Assembly: GCA_051453625.1 (NCBI GenBank)
Contig: JBOZIK010000001.1
Coordinates: forward strand, 140,177,690 to 140,241,689
Direction of reading: 5' to 3'
Source of the DNA: Welwitschia mirabilis
Taxonomy: Eukaryota > Gnetophyta > Gnetopsida > Welwitschiales
Length of the DNA: 64,000 bases
Positions within the stretch are counted from its first letter, which is position 1; every line of letters starts with the position of its first letter. The notes under the pieces are model-generated. The model was not told the DNA's origin. It did no database searches and saw only the letters and a program-made list of their open reading frames with translations. The translations under genes were made by a program, and so were the position numbers. Shown piece by piece: positions 13,180-25,149 of this stretch.

Positions 13180-14180
13180 GCTAGTTTGTCTTTTAGCTCA
13201 AATTCAAGAGGATGTTCCATGGCATCAACAATTAAATCACATAAGCTTTAACCTAAAGAAATTTTATCATGATGAGATTGTTAGAGGCCTACCAAAACTA
13301 TCCTGTATTCACAAAGATTCATGTGATGCTTGCTAAAAAGGAAAAGAAACAAGAACATCTCATAATGAAAAACACAACATCACCATAAATAAGCCATTAG
13401 ATCTAATTAACATGAATCTTGTGGGACTTATTCAAACTATTAGCCTTTTAATAAATGTTAATTATTGATTATGATAGATAACTATTCTAGATTTTCATGG
13501 GTATCATTTTTGCATATGAAATTAGATGCTTATGGCTGCTTTGTAAAGATACACAAGAAACTTCAAACAAAAAAAGAGTATGTCATTAAGAAAATTTAAA
13601 GTAATCATCGTAGAGAATTTGACAATGAAAGATTTGAGTATTACTATAACAATAATGGAATAGAACATGAATTCTCAAAACCAAAAATACCTCAATAGAT
13701 TGGGGTAGTTGACAGAAAAAATCATACCTTGTTAGACATGATAAGAGTGATTTTAAATGATAAAGATATTCCAAAAATGTTTTTGGCAGAGGAAGTAGAC
13801 ATAGTATGTCATATTTCTAATAAAGTTTTTATAAGATCTAGAACTATCAAGAATCTATATGATCCTTGGAAGGNNNNNNNNNNNNNNNNNNNNNNNNNNN
13901 NNNNNNNNNNNNNNNNNNNNNNNNNNNNNNNNNNNNNNNNNNNNNNNNNNNNNNNNNNNNNNNNNNNNNNNNNAGGGAAAGAAACCTAATATTTATTATT
14001 TTAAGACCTTTGATAGTAAATTGTTCATTTTGAGAGACAGGAAAGATCTAGCCAAATTTGACTTCAAATGAGATGAAGGAATATTCCTAGGTACTCTTCA
14101 ATAAGAAAATCACATAGAATATACAATAAACATACTTTACATATGGAAGAGTTAATCAACATTAGGATTCATGATGTTCC
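13180..14180 (+). pseudogene. Copia A integrase remnant
   Basis: The pre-integrase zinc domain reads WHQQLNHISFNLKKF at 13210-13260, followed by CDAC near 13325, an HHCC-type finger. The catalytic core is badly broken by frameshifts. A C-terminal piece follows the 100-N gap at 13874-13973. Integrase lies upstream of reverse transcriptase, which places the element in Ty1/copia. Confidence 0.75.
13874..13973. other. Assembly gap (100 N) inside copia A integrase
   Basis: Exactly 100 N. The flanks do not repeat each other convincingly. Confidence 0.99.
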
Positions 14181-14399
14181 TAATATAATAAGAAATTCTG
14201 AATAAGGTGTAAACCAGGTTTCTTTAAGCTTCTACTACAACAAGATCTATTCCAAGTTTAAGCTAATACCTAAAGTAAGATAATTGAAAGACCATTCATT
14301 GGATTCAGGCATTTGAAAGGCTAACCAAGAAATCATAATAAAAGTTTCTTTAAATAATTTTAGTGCTCATGTATCTTTCTTATCTTAGATTAAACAAAA

Positions 14400-15192
14400 A
14401 ATCTTTAAAGGAGTAGAATTAGATTTATATTGGATGATTGCGATGCTAGAAGAATTTGAATAGTTCTCTCAAAATTAGTTATGAACTCTTATATCAAAGC
14501 CATATAGAAAGCATTTTATTGGTACAAAATAGATTTTTTGAAAATATCATTACCAAAAATAAAACTAAACTAGTTGCTTAGTGGTATTCTTGAATTAAAG
14601 GAGTTGATTGTGATGATACTGTTGCTCTAATAGCTAAGATTGAGTCTATCAGAATGTCTCTTTCTTTTACATGTTTCAAGAAAACTAAGGTATTTTAGAT
14701 GGATGTAAAGAGTGTTTTCTTATATCGTCACATTGAAGAAGAAATCTGTGTGAAATGGCCATAACGTTTTATTGATCCTCACCACTAAGGTCATGTTTAT
14801 AAGTTAAACAAAGCTTTATATAGACTGAAGTAAGCTCCAAGAGCCTAATATTATAAACTATATTTATTTTTGCTTTAGCATGGATTTGTTAGAGTATGTA
14901 TTAATAGAATTAATTTTAGGAAATCCATAAATAATGAATTCATTTTAGTCCAAATTTAGGTGGATGATATTATTTTTGAATCCACTAATGATACACTATT
15001 AAATTGTTTTGAAAAATAAATGAGCTTTGAGTTTGAAATGAGCATGGGTGGAATAAAAACTATGTTCTTGGATCTTCAAATACAATAGTCAGAAAATGGA
15101 ATTTTCATAAATAAAAAGAAATATTCCTTAGACCTAATTAAAAAATTTAATGTCACGTCTAGACTTGTAGGGTCCAAGAATCTAAATATTTC
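14400..15192 (+). pseudogene. Copia A reverse transcriptase remnant
   Basis: The RVT_2-type copia reverse transcriptase shows MDVKSVFLYRHIEEEICVK (about 14700-14757), YKLNKALYRLK and VDDIIFESTND, which contains the catalytic VDD with its Tyr codon lost to a stop. The frame is cut by stops at Gln and Trp positions of the family. It ends with LIKKFNVTSRL just before the inserted family E copy. Confidence 0.8.
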
Positions 15193-15195
15193 TTA

Positions 15196-15955
15196 ATGTT
15201 ATAGAGCCTCAAACTAGTTTAATTATTGATGTATTTATTTTCTAATTCCTAGAGGTGTAATTTTTATCATGAAAATTTTGTACTATAATAGTCTTAATAT
15301 TACTTTGTTGAAAATTTTTAGTGATGTAATTTTCATTCTTATGGTTAAATCATTGTAACTATTGTATTTTTATTTAATTTAACTAAAAATAGTTTTTATG
15401 TAGTTTTTGAAATTACTGGTTATGAGAATTATTTTAATTTACATGTGGATCATTGTTATTTATTATTATGATACTAATGCACCCAGTGGCCTGACAAGGG
15501 TTACAGAATTTCCACCAGTTCCATCACTTCCACATCTCCACCACTTCTGCCACCTTTTACCACTTTCATCACTCACTTACCATGGTGTCTTTTCATTATC
15601 CTATACTTTCTACTATAAATTAGACCTTTCTCTTCTCATATTTCATATATTGAGAAAGTTAAAACTATTGAATCTTTCCATCTTGATCTTGGAGCTTGGA
15701 TAAAGCCTTAGAACCTTGAAGCTTGGAATCTTCAGAGTCTTCAAATTTAGGTATTTATTCGAGTATGGTTTATGGTATTCTTTCTATTCTTGTATGGTTC
15801 TTGGTTTTACATTTATTTTCTTATATAGTCCTTACCTCGTACATCTTGAATAGTCTATTGTACTAAATTCCTATATGGTTATTCTTGCATATTGTTTAGA
15901 ATTGTTATTTTATTCATACTTCATACACTTTGTATTTGTACCTTTCTTGGTTGCA
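15196..15955 (+). repeat. Family E copy 1: LTR-like insertion inside copia A
   Basis: About 750 bp interrupts copia A between reverse transcriptase and RNase H; the copia reading resumes at about 15964. The inserted segment aligns, in opposite orientation, with 37,850-38,650. Both carry a CCACC/TCACC-rich stretch (15,500-15,580 here) followed by a TATA-like CTATAAATTA (about 15,615) and a matching downstream block. This layout suggests a solo LTR of a gypsy-type element. Termini are approximate and no target duplication was clear. Confidence 0.55.
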
Positions 15956-15959
15956 TGTA

Positions 15960-16640
15960 TCACAAAAACTCACTCTTGATAAGGATGGCAAATATTTTGA
16001 TTAAAAACTATATCGTAGCATTATTAGAAGTTTGCTATACTTAATAACTAATTAATATAACATCGCATTTAGTAGTGGATTGTGTGCCAAATATTGAGGA
16101 AAGTCCAAGTAATTACATCTGATAGTTGCCAAAAAGATACTTTAATACATTAAAAGTACAATTGATTTTATTATATGGTATTCTTTTAACATCACTTTAA
16201 GCTTGATAGAATACAGTAATGCAAATTGGGCTAGATACAAAGATGGTTTCAAGAGCATAAGTGGGGGATGTTTATTCTTTAGCAACTGCTTCATGGCATG
16301 ATACAACAAAAAATAATGCTTCATTTCCCTATTAAAGTTAAAAGCTAAATACATTGCTACTAAGGCTTGTTGTACTCAAACTCTATGGATGAAAGAAACA
16401 CTCAAAGACTATGGAGTTAAGATTCTTGAAGTTCCTATTTTATGTAATAACTCTAGTGCAATTGAAATTGCTCACATTCTTGTTCAACACACTAGCACCA
16501 AGCACAACGATCTTAGGTATTAATTTATTAGAGATTTGATAAATAACAAGGTAATATATCTTAAATATGTTTTTACTCAGGATCAATTAGCTAATATATT
16601 TATAAAATTATTATCATCTAATCATTTAATAATATTATAG
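15960..16640 (+). pseudogene. Copia A connection and RNase H remnant
   Basis: The copia frame resumes with YRSIIRSLLYL (about 16020) and passes through YIKSTIDF. It then reaches an RNase H region with SISGGCLFF, KAKYIATKACC, STKHNDLRY and FTQDQLANIF. Several catalytic acidic positions are replaced. It stops where the copia B LTR begins. Confidence 0.8.
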
Positions 16641-16689
16641 TATTTTCTAAAAGTACTTCCATAGAAAGATCTAAAAGCTCTAGCCTTAG

Positions 16690-17039
16690 CTAATTTGTAG
16701 AGTTCAATTATTTGGTTTACTTTTTACTATTATATCTAAACAAACCTTGGCTAACCACATAGAAATCTAGTTAACACCTTGAGAATTTGGTTAGATGATT
16801 TTTTGGTTTAGGTTCAACTGACTCGTTTTGAGATCTAGTTGATCCATTATAAACTTTGATAAAAAACTTTAGTTCTATATCTAATTAATCCCTTTTGGGA
16901 TCTAGTTAATACTTTATTAATCTTGTTACTTTTTAGGTTCATGTAAAGCTATTGAAAAATGTTAGATTACTTCTAACCTACAAGGACATTAACTTCCTAA
17001 AATATTAGTTTGAAATCAATTTGGAAATACATCTTAATA
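16690..17039 (-). repeat. Partial 3' LTR of copia B
   Basis: This aligns with the outer part of the 5' LTR at about 24510-24838, including shared words TTAGATGATTTTTT and CATGT near the end. It contains several AGTTAA(C/T)CC-like motifs. It is only about 350 bp against roughly 1.2 kb for the other LTR. Confidence 0.65.
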
Positions 17040-17042
17040 ATA

Positions 17043-17052
17043 TCCCCCTTTG
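17043..17052 (-). other. Polypurine tract 1 of copia B
   Basis: On the - strand this reads CAAAGGGGGA directly next to the 3' LTR end, the expected place and sequence for plus-strand priming. Confidence 0.65.
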
Positions 17053-17411
17053 ACATTGATGGAAAAGTATATTTGATTATATAAAAAAATTATCAAGCTT
17101 ATGAAAAACCTCCTCCTTATGATATATCCAAAACGAACTTGGAGTATTATCAACATTTTTCATTTCTTTGCATATAATCATAATTTTTGCAAAAATTAAA
17201 ATGGATAATATTGAGATGCACATTTTTAAGAGATGTAATATTCATTACTTTTAACAAAAGTAGTACAACTAATAATTACTAAAACAACTATTAATATAGT
17301 AACTACAACTAAGCATTACAAGTACATTTTAATTTGTTAAAAATATATAATGATCATACTAAAAGAAAAATAATAGATTCTAGAGACTATTCGTTCAAGT
17401 AAGGCTATTTT

Positions 17412-17422
17412 CTCCCCCTTTT
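17412..17422 (-). other. Polypurine tract 2 of copia B
   Basis: A second tract (AAAAGGGGGAG on the - strand) lies 370 bp inside the first and is preceded by the same TGTCATTGATGTT-like word found at the tract of copia D. Repeated polypurine tracts before the 3' LTR are known from Sireviruses. Confidence 0.55.
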
Positions 17423-17479
17423 AACATCAATGACAAATGAGATAAAAACATAAGAAGAAATAATTAGAATCCTCCTCTT

Positions 17480-18508
17480 TGTTAGATTTTTATTTAGGAT
17501 CTAGGTTGTCCTTTTCTTCTTCTACTACCTCCTAGTGCTAAGAACTACCAACTTCATCAAAAGTATATATAATATCATATCTAGTCATAGTGAGATCCTC
17601 CTTCATGTGATTGATGCATGAATCGAGCTGTTTCAAGTAAGAGAAAGTCTCTTTAAAAGAGGCCTACTTAGAAGAATATGCTTTTGAGGATTTCTAATCC
17701 CTAAGAAAATATGCATGTGCGATAGAATGACACACCCAATGGAAGACATGGGAGTTAATGTTTTAAGCTTGGGGTGCATCTCAGCCCTAAAATGATGATA
17801 GATATTTGTAATAAGAATGAAGTATGGAAGAGATATAGTCTTGTGATATCTAAGTTATGAGACCATATTCTTATGAATAATGGTAGAAGCATTAATGGAG
17901 TGGCAAGTTCCTACTAAATACAATACACAAGCATGATAGTTTAAGGTTTCATCACTATTACTAGTAAGAGGTAAAAAGTTATAAGTAAAAATAAGATATA
18001 GAAAACAATATTTGAGAATGATATGAGAGGTGAAAAGGGTGGTTTTCCACTGAATGATCTTACTATAGAGTTTTCTAGTGAACTCTGCCTTATTCTTTAT
18101 AGAGTTACATAAGGGCTATAACTCCTCATATTCTCGTCTAAAAAGATTTATGAGGGAGGCTATCATATCTAGAATAACTCCTATTCTTTCTCCCAAAACA
18201 AGAGTTAAAAGGGTAGTGATATCAACATCATAAGAGGCATTACAATAAAACATGTGAGTAAGGAAGTGATAAGTAGATCCAAAAAGCTCAAGTAAATAAG
18301 ACAGATCTAGATAATTAAAGAGCCTTAACACATCCCTAACCTCTCTAAGCTTCCCATAAGCTATTGGCCTCTCCTAGTAAACAATTTTTTTCACAAACTT
18401 ATCTACAAACTTCTCCACATCCTCTTCTAACATTTCTAAGTAGAAATAAGCTGGATCTTTTCTTATTGTCTTCTTTTTCCTTATTCTTCTTAAAGATATC
18501 TCATCCAT
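17480..18508 (-). pseudogene. Copia B extra ORF downstream of pol (env-position protein)
   Basis: This frame starts with ATG at 18508 on the - strand and runs about 340 codons with few stops, the cleanest frame in the element. It begins with a basic block (RRIRKKKTIRK). Seen motifs are ERPIAYGKLREV, MFYCNASYD and LVLGERIGVILDMIASL. The same family occurs in copia C and D at the same place. I recognise a general likeness to plant proteins labelled envelope-like or putative plant transposon protein in Sirevirus-type elements, but cannot prove it here. No signal peptide or clear membrane segment is evident. Confidence 0.7.
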
Positions 18509-18509
18509 T

Positions 18510-18930
18510 GAAGATAAATAATACTTACTAAATATAAAAATGAAGGAATGAAACTAATAAAAAGCAAGGGAGATAGGAAAAAAATGAAAATTATGTAGGC
18601 AGGGTTTCAAAACAATTTTATATGGTGGGAAAAACAAGCTAAATCTAAAAATAAAATGGGGTTTATTATCTTTTCTCTCACTCATAACCATATAGGATTG
18701 ATTAATCAAATTAAGTTCTAGTTAACCCATTGAGATGCAGGCCACAACTTTTCTAGGTCTATTTAACTAAGACTATAGTTCAGTCAACCTAATTTAAATT
18801 AGATTTTCTGAAAATAATCCAAGTGATCAAGTTAAAATTTGGTTAATCTAACTTCTCCACTTAAGATTAATGAACTTTTTAATTTGGTTAACTATCTTAC
18901 TTTCAGTTGGAGGATGTGACAAAACCCCAT
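18510..18930 (-). other. Spacer between pol and extra ORF of copia B
   Basis: Non-coding. It contains several GTTAACC/GTCAACC-like words between 18690 and 18900, the same motif class as in the copia B LTRs. Confidence 0.45.
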
Positions 18931-19320
18931 TTTTGTTATGAATATTTAGAAATTTATTAAAGTTTAGGGGTTTTGTAAAATATCAGTTAGCTATTAATTA
19001 GTGTTTATGCAATTCATGGAAATATTACCTTTTTCTATTTGATTTCTAAGAAAATGATGTCTATGTTCAATATGTTTAGTAGGGGAATACTAAACAAGAT
19101 TTTTCAAGATGTTATTGGCACTCATATTATCATAAAAAATTGGTACCTAATCATAGTTAATCCTAAAGTTTTTGAGCATTTTCTTCATTTACATAATATT
19201 GATATAATAACCTTCTACTACTATATATTTTGCTTCTGTAGTAGAAAGAAAATAGAATTTTGTTTTTATTTGCCTAGCCTATCAAACATGATCCTAAGAA
19301 AAAGTAATTTTCACTAGTAC
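18930..19320 (-). pseudogene. Copia B RNase H remnant
   Basis: Antisense reading gives the C-terminal copia RNase H region (host-range tail with LTKHIE- and ADI-like remnants) ending near 18940. The + strand words here closely parallel those at 54,970-55,130 (copia D), which confirms the assignment. Confidence 0.7.
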
Positions 19321-20320
19321 TTTTTTGATCATCTTTGCATCCAATCTACTCAACATCAGTAAAACTTGAAAGTCTAAAAGAAGTTCCTATGGGATACCAT
19401 AGCTCATAATCACTAGTACCTTTTATATATCTTATGATTTTTTGATAAATTGGAGGTAATATTCCTTGGGATTGATTTGATATATAGCACACATAGCAAT
19501 ACTAAACATTATGTTAAGTCCACTAGCTATTAAATATAATAAGCTCCCTATCATACTCCTATAGAGTTTTTAATATACTAATTTTTCATAATCATTAATA
19601 CTAACTTTATACAAAGTTTAACATGGGAGTGTTGGTTGATTTTTCATTTTTAAGTCTAAATTTCTTAATCAACTCCTTTGCTTATTTTGACTGAGAGATG
19701 AAGAATCCTTATTTTGTTTACTTAATTGTAGTTTAAGAAACATGTTGGCTTCTTCAATCATACTCATCTCAAAGTGTGTTGTTATAATGTTAGTAATTTT
19801 TTTTGAGAGATCCTCTTATAAGGCTCTAAAAATTATATCATCAACATATATTTGAACAATAATAAAATCTTGCTTAAGTTTCTTGACAAAGAGAGTTTGT
19901 CCACTGCTCCTCAGCTATAACTACTATCCTAAAGAAACTTTATTAGTTTTTTTCATACCTTTCCTTAGGGGTTATTTTAATTCATATAAAGCCTTTTTTA
20001 GTCTATAAACATGGCTTGATTTATGAGGATCTATGAATCCTATTTGTTATTTTACATATACATTTTTGTTGAGAGTTAAATTTAAGAAAGCACTTTTAAC
20101 ATCTATTTGGAACACTTTAAAATTTTTGAAAACTGCAAAGGAAATAAATATTCTATTGCTATCTAGGCTTGCCACAAGAGAAAAGGTGTCTCCTATGTTA
20201 ATCCCTTCAACATGATTATAGACTTGAGCTACTAATCTAGTCTTATTTTTTATTACATTGTTATATTCATCACACTTATTCTTAAGATCTACTTTGTTTC
20301 AATCACATTTTTATTTTTTA
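19320..20320 (-). pseudogene. Copia B reverse transcriptase remnant
   Basis: Seen on the - strand: FQIDVKSAFLN near 20100, GFIDPHKSSHVYRLKKALYELK near 20000 and IYVDDIIF at about 19833-19857. The catalytic YVDD is intact although the frame is cut elsewhere. Confidence 0.8.
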
Positions 20321-20439
20321 GTCTTTTACTAATTTTTAACATCATTTCTTTTAAATTGTTGTAATTCTTCTTATATTACCATCATCCATTCTTTATGAAT
20401 TTTCGCCTCTTCATATTTTTTGGGTTTAACTTAAGAGAC

Positions 20440-21920
20440 ATAATAAATGTAAGCATAAAATATTTTAATATTATTTCTTGTGTGTGTTATTCAAATCTCT
20501 AATAACTTAGTTAAGAGTATGATCTTTTAGTTCTTTGAACTTCTTGAGAGGAACTTCTTAAGTTGATTCTTCTTCTTCTCCATTTAAGACTTCCTTGATG
20601 GTTATGATACTTAGAGATATATCTTCTTCACCACTCAAAGGTAGAGTTTTGATACTGATGTCATTTATTTTTACATTTATGGACTCTTCCATCATTATAA
20701 TCTATTTCTTGAAAACCCTATAAGATCTACTTTTGGTTGAATATCTAATAAAAAATTCTTCATCTACCTTAGATTCCAATTTACTCAAATGTTCTCTACC
20801 TTTCAAAATAAAGCACTCACTCCCAAAAACTTTAAAATAGGATACATTTGGTTTTCTTCATTTCTAAAGCTCATAGGGGGTTTTACACATTTTAGGTTTT
20901 AGATATACTTTTTTGATAATTTAACATGTAGTACTCACTACTTTAGCCTAAAAGGTTTTGAATACATTCTTATTATTTAGCATTTTTCTTGCCATCTCTT
21001 AAAGGAACCTACTTTTATTTCCTGCTATTTTATTTTGTTGTGGAGTTTTTGGTGCTAAAAACGGATGTTCTATATTATTTTCCACACAATATTTCTCAAA
21101 ACGATAGTTCTCAAATTACCCTCCATGATCACTTCTAATTTGTTAATAGTGTATCCCTTTTCATTTTGAATTTTATTATAGATATTAACATAGCTTTTGA
21201 AAGTTTCAATTTTGTTTTCTAGGAAAGCAATCTAAGTGAATCTAGAGAAATCATCCATCATTGTTAAAAAATATCATTTTACTCCTACGTGTTTTGGTTA
21301 GGTAGGATTCACCAAGTCCACATGAATAAGTTTAAGGGGAATTATTGTGAAAACTATATTTTCACTCGTATTGGAGATTCTTATTTGTTTTATTTTTTGG
21401 TACACATCACCAAACCCATTTTTATTAATATTGATCTTAAGAATTCCTCTTATAATCTCATTTTTAATGATGATTTTAAGATGATCATAGTTAACATAAC
21501 CTAACCATTGGTTCTATAATTCTTATTAGTTTATATGAGAAAAATAACAAATAGAAGAAAGTTGATAAATACCATAAACATTGTCTATTTTATTTTCTTT
21601 AAGAAGAACTTCATTTGTTTTATCACGTCTAACTTCACATTTTTTATAATAAAATAACTTTATGATCTTGATCATAAATTTTACTAATACTAAGAAAATT
21701 GTATATTTAAGATCATTTACATATATAACTTCATTAATTTTAGGTATATTACCTCCACCTATGCTTCCAATACCTTATATGTTTGCCTTTCTATCATTAC
21801 TAAAGGTTACATCTCCTCTATCAAAATCATTCAAGTGTTGGAATATGGATTTTTCACCTATTATATGCCAACAATAGTTACTATTCCAATATCAACAAGT
21901 TTTACTTAATTCCTTGAATG
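20440..21920 (-). pseudogene. Copia B protease and integrase remnant
   Basis: At 21,900-21,800 the protease signature is worn (WYWNSNYCWHIIGEKS, where the family has a DSG triad), followed by HLNDFDRGDVTFSND. Then come a pre-integrase region and a core whose + strand sequence parallels that of copia C (for example around 21,040-21,340 compared with 45,980-46,290). It is broken by many stops. Confidence 0.7.
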
Positions 21921-22129
21921 ATATTTGAATTAATAAGCTTTTCAAATTATTATACCTTATTCACTTAATCCTTTTGGAATGTTGTGGTATAAAAGTTTTA
22001 TAAATAAATTTGAATGGAACATACTAGTATGAATTGAAAATAGCATTACATTTATAAATTTACAAAATAATTTTAAATGATGTAATTTTTATAAAAATGA
22101 TAAGTAATCTTTAAAAGCAAACTATTATT

Positions 22130-23570
22130 TTATCATGTTACTTTATCCAAACGAATGACTGGTTTTGGGGAGGTAAATCCACTACCTCTTTTGTCATGAA
22201 CTAATTTTCCTATTCCAAGCATCTATTTCAATTTACTAGAACTATTAAAAAATTTATTTACAAAATGGGATAAACTTTTTACCTCTTGAATTAGCTTTGT
22301 GTTCTTTATTTGAATCATCTTGTAATTTTCCTTTAACACTTCCTTTTCGTTATTTAGAACCTTTACTACTATTTTTTTTAGCTTATTGATCTAATTTACT
22401 AGCTTTTTACATTCTAATTATAGCTCTTGGAAGGTGTATCTTAAATATTATTCCCATTATTCTATCATGTTTTGAATCATTTAATTTAGTTGAACAAGGC
22501 CCCTCTTTTAAGGAAGGTACTATTGCCATGAAAGAGAGTCTCCTATCTCCATCTAATTCTTGCTTAGAGCTACTATCTTCTTTTTCATTCACATTGTTCC
22601 AAGTAATAACAAATGAGGGTTTCTTAGATTTTCTTTAATTTTATCTATTATTAATACATTCATTTATAACATGTTCATATCCTTTACAAGCATAGAACTG
22701 ACTCTTCTTTCTTTTTTTGGATCTCTTCTTGGCTTGGATTGATCCCTTCTAGGATCTTTGCTTAATTTTCCATATCTTATTTTCTTGTGTAAGAGTTTTT
22801 GAAATCTTTTTGCTAATAATGTAACCTCATCCTCATCGAGACCATTATCTGATCTTTGAAATATGAAATCTTCCTACACACTTTATAATGCAATACTTTT
22901 CTTCATATCTTTAGAAAATTTTAATTCATAAGTTTAAAGATTACCTTGTTGTTCATTCACCTCCATGTAATTGATGTTCTTACTTTCTTTAATGGTGGTG
23001 ACCTTTAGCTCATAATGCTTTGGAAGGATCTTAGAACTTTTCTTACCACTTTTTCTTCCTCCATTTTTTCTCTTAGGCTTACCATTTCATTCACTATATC
23101 TATTAGTATAGTGAATAACTCTTGTGGAGTTTATTCCTCCTCCATGTGAATATCTTCAAACTTCAAAATGAGAATTTGTAATTTTTCCTACTTTATGGTG
23201 GATGTCACCTCATGAGATACTTCAAGAATGTCCAAAGCTCCCTTGGCATGTTTGCAATTTACAATCCTTTAAAATTCTTCTACACAAACTGCACAAAAAA
23301 TAGCATTAAGAGAATGATCATCTATGTTGATTTGGCCTTATTAATAAGAGTCCATTGGTCTCAAGAGTTTACAACAATCATGGTGGTACCATTACTATCC
23401 ATTTTAGCTATTATAGGTGGATCATATCCATTATAGGTAACCTCTTCTATGTCAACATCGAGAGGCTTAAGAAAAATTTTCATTCTATTCTTTCAATACA
23501 CATAGTTAGTTTCATCAAACATAGGTGGCCTTTCGGTTGAAAGACCATTTGTACGATTACTCATGACTAA
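22130..23570 (-). pseudogene. Copia B gag remnant
   Basis: The antisense frame gives a gag with a worn zinc knuckle near 22,660-22,720 (FYACKGYEHVINEC, first Cys lost). A long Lys/Glu/Ser-rich linker follows (sense direction) at 22,592-22,407. Upstream parts (23,000-23,560) resemble the UBN2 gag region of copia A. Confidence 0.7.
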
Positions 23571-23616
23571 GGTTAAAGAGTTAAAATTTATTAGGATCTA
23601 TAACTGAATCAACCTT

Positions 23617-23628
23617 GCTCAATATCAA
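23617..23628 (-). other. Primer binding site region of copia B (worn)
   Basis: The string CCTTGCTC-AATATCAAATGAA matches CCTTGCTCTAATACCAATTGAA of copia C with one deletion and two substitutions, so it marks the worn tRNA-iMet PBS. The LTR begins two bases further on. Confidence 0.55.
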
Positions 23629-23629
23629 A

Positions 23630-24838
23630 TGAAGGATCTAAAAAACCTAGAGGGGATGTGGGGTAACTAGGTTTTAAAAAATAATATTTACCCCTTAAAA
23701 TTTATATCAAAATAAAAATACATTTGAAATAAGAACTAACTACTATCAAATGAAATTAGAGGAATGAAAGAGAAATAAAATAACTAAAATGGAAAATATC
23801 CAAGAAGAACACTAGATAAAATGATTTATAATTGTTTGAGAAAATCCCCTACTCCACTCTTAGTTATCACCTTTAACCCTAAGCTGAGCTAGATCCTTAT
23901 TACTTTTCTTCTAGGTTTCTAGGTTAACCGATAACCTTTACAAGTGGATTTTAAGGCTCAGTTTCAATCTTTACAAAGCAAATCTTTTAGTGAGGATAGT
24001 ATGCCTGAATGCATTAACTTCACTAGATCTAAACTATAATGAAGAGAGAATTCACTGCTTGAAATGATACTCATAAGTACAGGCTCATACTATGTAGTAT
24101 ATTGCTTTTTGTCCAATGAATATCAATAGTACAAATGTTCTTTCTTCCTAGAAAAATTGGTATTAAAGATTCCTATTCATTTGGCTTGTATAAGAGATAG
24201 TTCTTGTGCAATAAAAGATAAATTTAATACTTCAATTACTAGGAATAAAAGGATAATAACTAAGAAATAAATTGAAAAGTTCTATTTCTGCTATAGCTAG
24301 TTGACCCCTCAAAACATTTAGTTGATCCAAATGGTTACCATCACTAAAGTTGATTGATTCCACTTTCTTTTAGTCAACCCGATATCCTTACATTACATGA
24401 TCTAGTTGACCCAATCAAGATTTTGATCGATTACATTTGGTCTAGATTTGATCAAATTCTTATGTGATCTGTTTAATCCCTTAAGAAAAATATCAAACAA
24501 TTTTTAGCATAGATGTAGTCGAACTCTTGGGGAGTTGATTGACCCCTTGAGAATTTGATTAGATGATTTTTTTATTTAGGTTTGGTCAAATCCTTCTGAT
24601 GTCTAGTTAACCCCTTATAAACTTTAACAAAAACCTTTATATCTAAGTCTGGTCAACCCCTTTTGGAATCTCATTGACCCCTTATTAATTTTTTTTAATT
24701 TTTCAGATACATGTGAATCTAGTAAAAAATGTTGCATTATTTTTATCTACAAGGGCTTTAACTTCTTGAAACATTTACAACATATTATACTACATTAGTT
24801 ATGTTATTTTAATATTAATTTTATAATATACCTTAACA
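23630..24838 (-). repeat. 5' LTR of copia B
   Basis: It lies between the PBS and a terminus reading CCTTAACA (TGTTAAGG on the - strand). It carries many GTTGACCC/GGTCAACCC-like words between 24,300 and 24,690. Its outer third matches 16,690-17,039. Confidence 0.65.
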
Positions 24839-25139
24839 ATAAGAACTATAAAAACTTTTAGTAAGTCCATAGCCAAACCTAAGAGAAGTAAACATGGTAG
24901 AAGAAGAAAATCCTAGCCACATCAAGTAAACTAAGTCTATAAACCTTAGGAGTAAAAAGGAAATTAACTAAGGAATTAAACCAAATCAACCAGATGAGGA
25001 AAACATACCTATAAGAATATGTGATATAAATTAAATAGTAAAGTAAACTAAAATCCCTTATATACCTACTAAGAGCCTTTACCACTTCCTCAACCACTAA
25101 AAAAAGAAAAAATTACTTGAAAATAGTTAAAAGCCTTAT
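24839..25139. other. Short unassigned segment
   Basis: About 300 bp between the copia B LTR and the first recognisable gypsy sequence. No feature is recognised. Confidence 0.4.
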
Positions 25140-25149
25140 ATATTCAAGA

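Larger units (their letters stand above)
10100..16640 (+). mobile_element. Copia A: decayed Ty1/copia retrotransposon, 3' truncated
   Basis: In order on the + strand I see an LTR, a tRNA-Met-type PBS, gag, protease, integrase, reverse transcriptase, an LTR-like insertion and RNase H. This is the Ty1/copia order (integrase before reverse transcriptase). Every domain carries several stops and frameshifts. Gag has a basic, acidic-rich tail and a coiled-coil-like stretch as in Sirevirus gag. After RNase H (ending about 16640) the sequence runs at once into the LTR of copia B, so A has lost its own 3' LTR and any extra ORF. The left LTR boundary is approximate. Confidence 0.85.
16690..24838 (-). 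mobile_element. Copia B: decayed Ty1/copia element with extra ORF
   Basis: Read on the - strand, the order is 5' LTR (23630-24838), PBS, gag, protease, integrase, reverse transcriptase, RNase H, spacer, extra ORF, two polypurine tracts and a partial 3' LTR (16690-17039). The two LTR pieces match over their last ~350 bp. The far end of the 3' LTR is missing at the junction with copia A. All coding parts carry stops and frameshifts. Confidence 0.85.
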
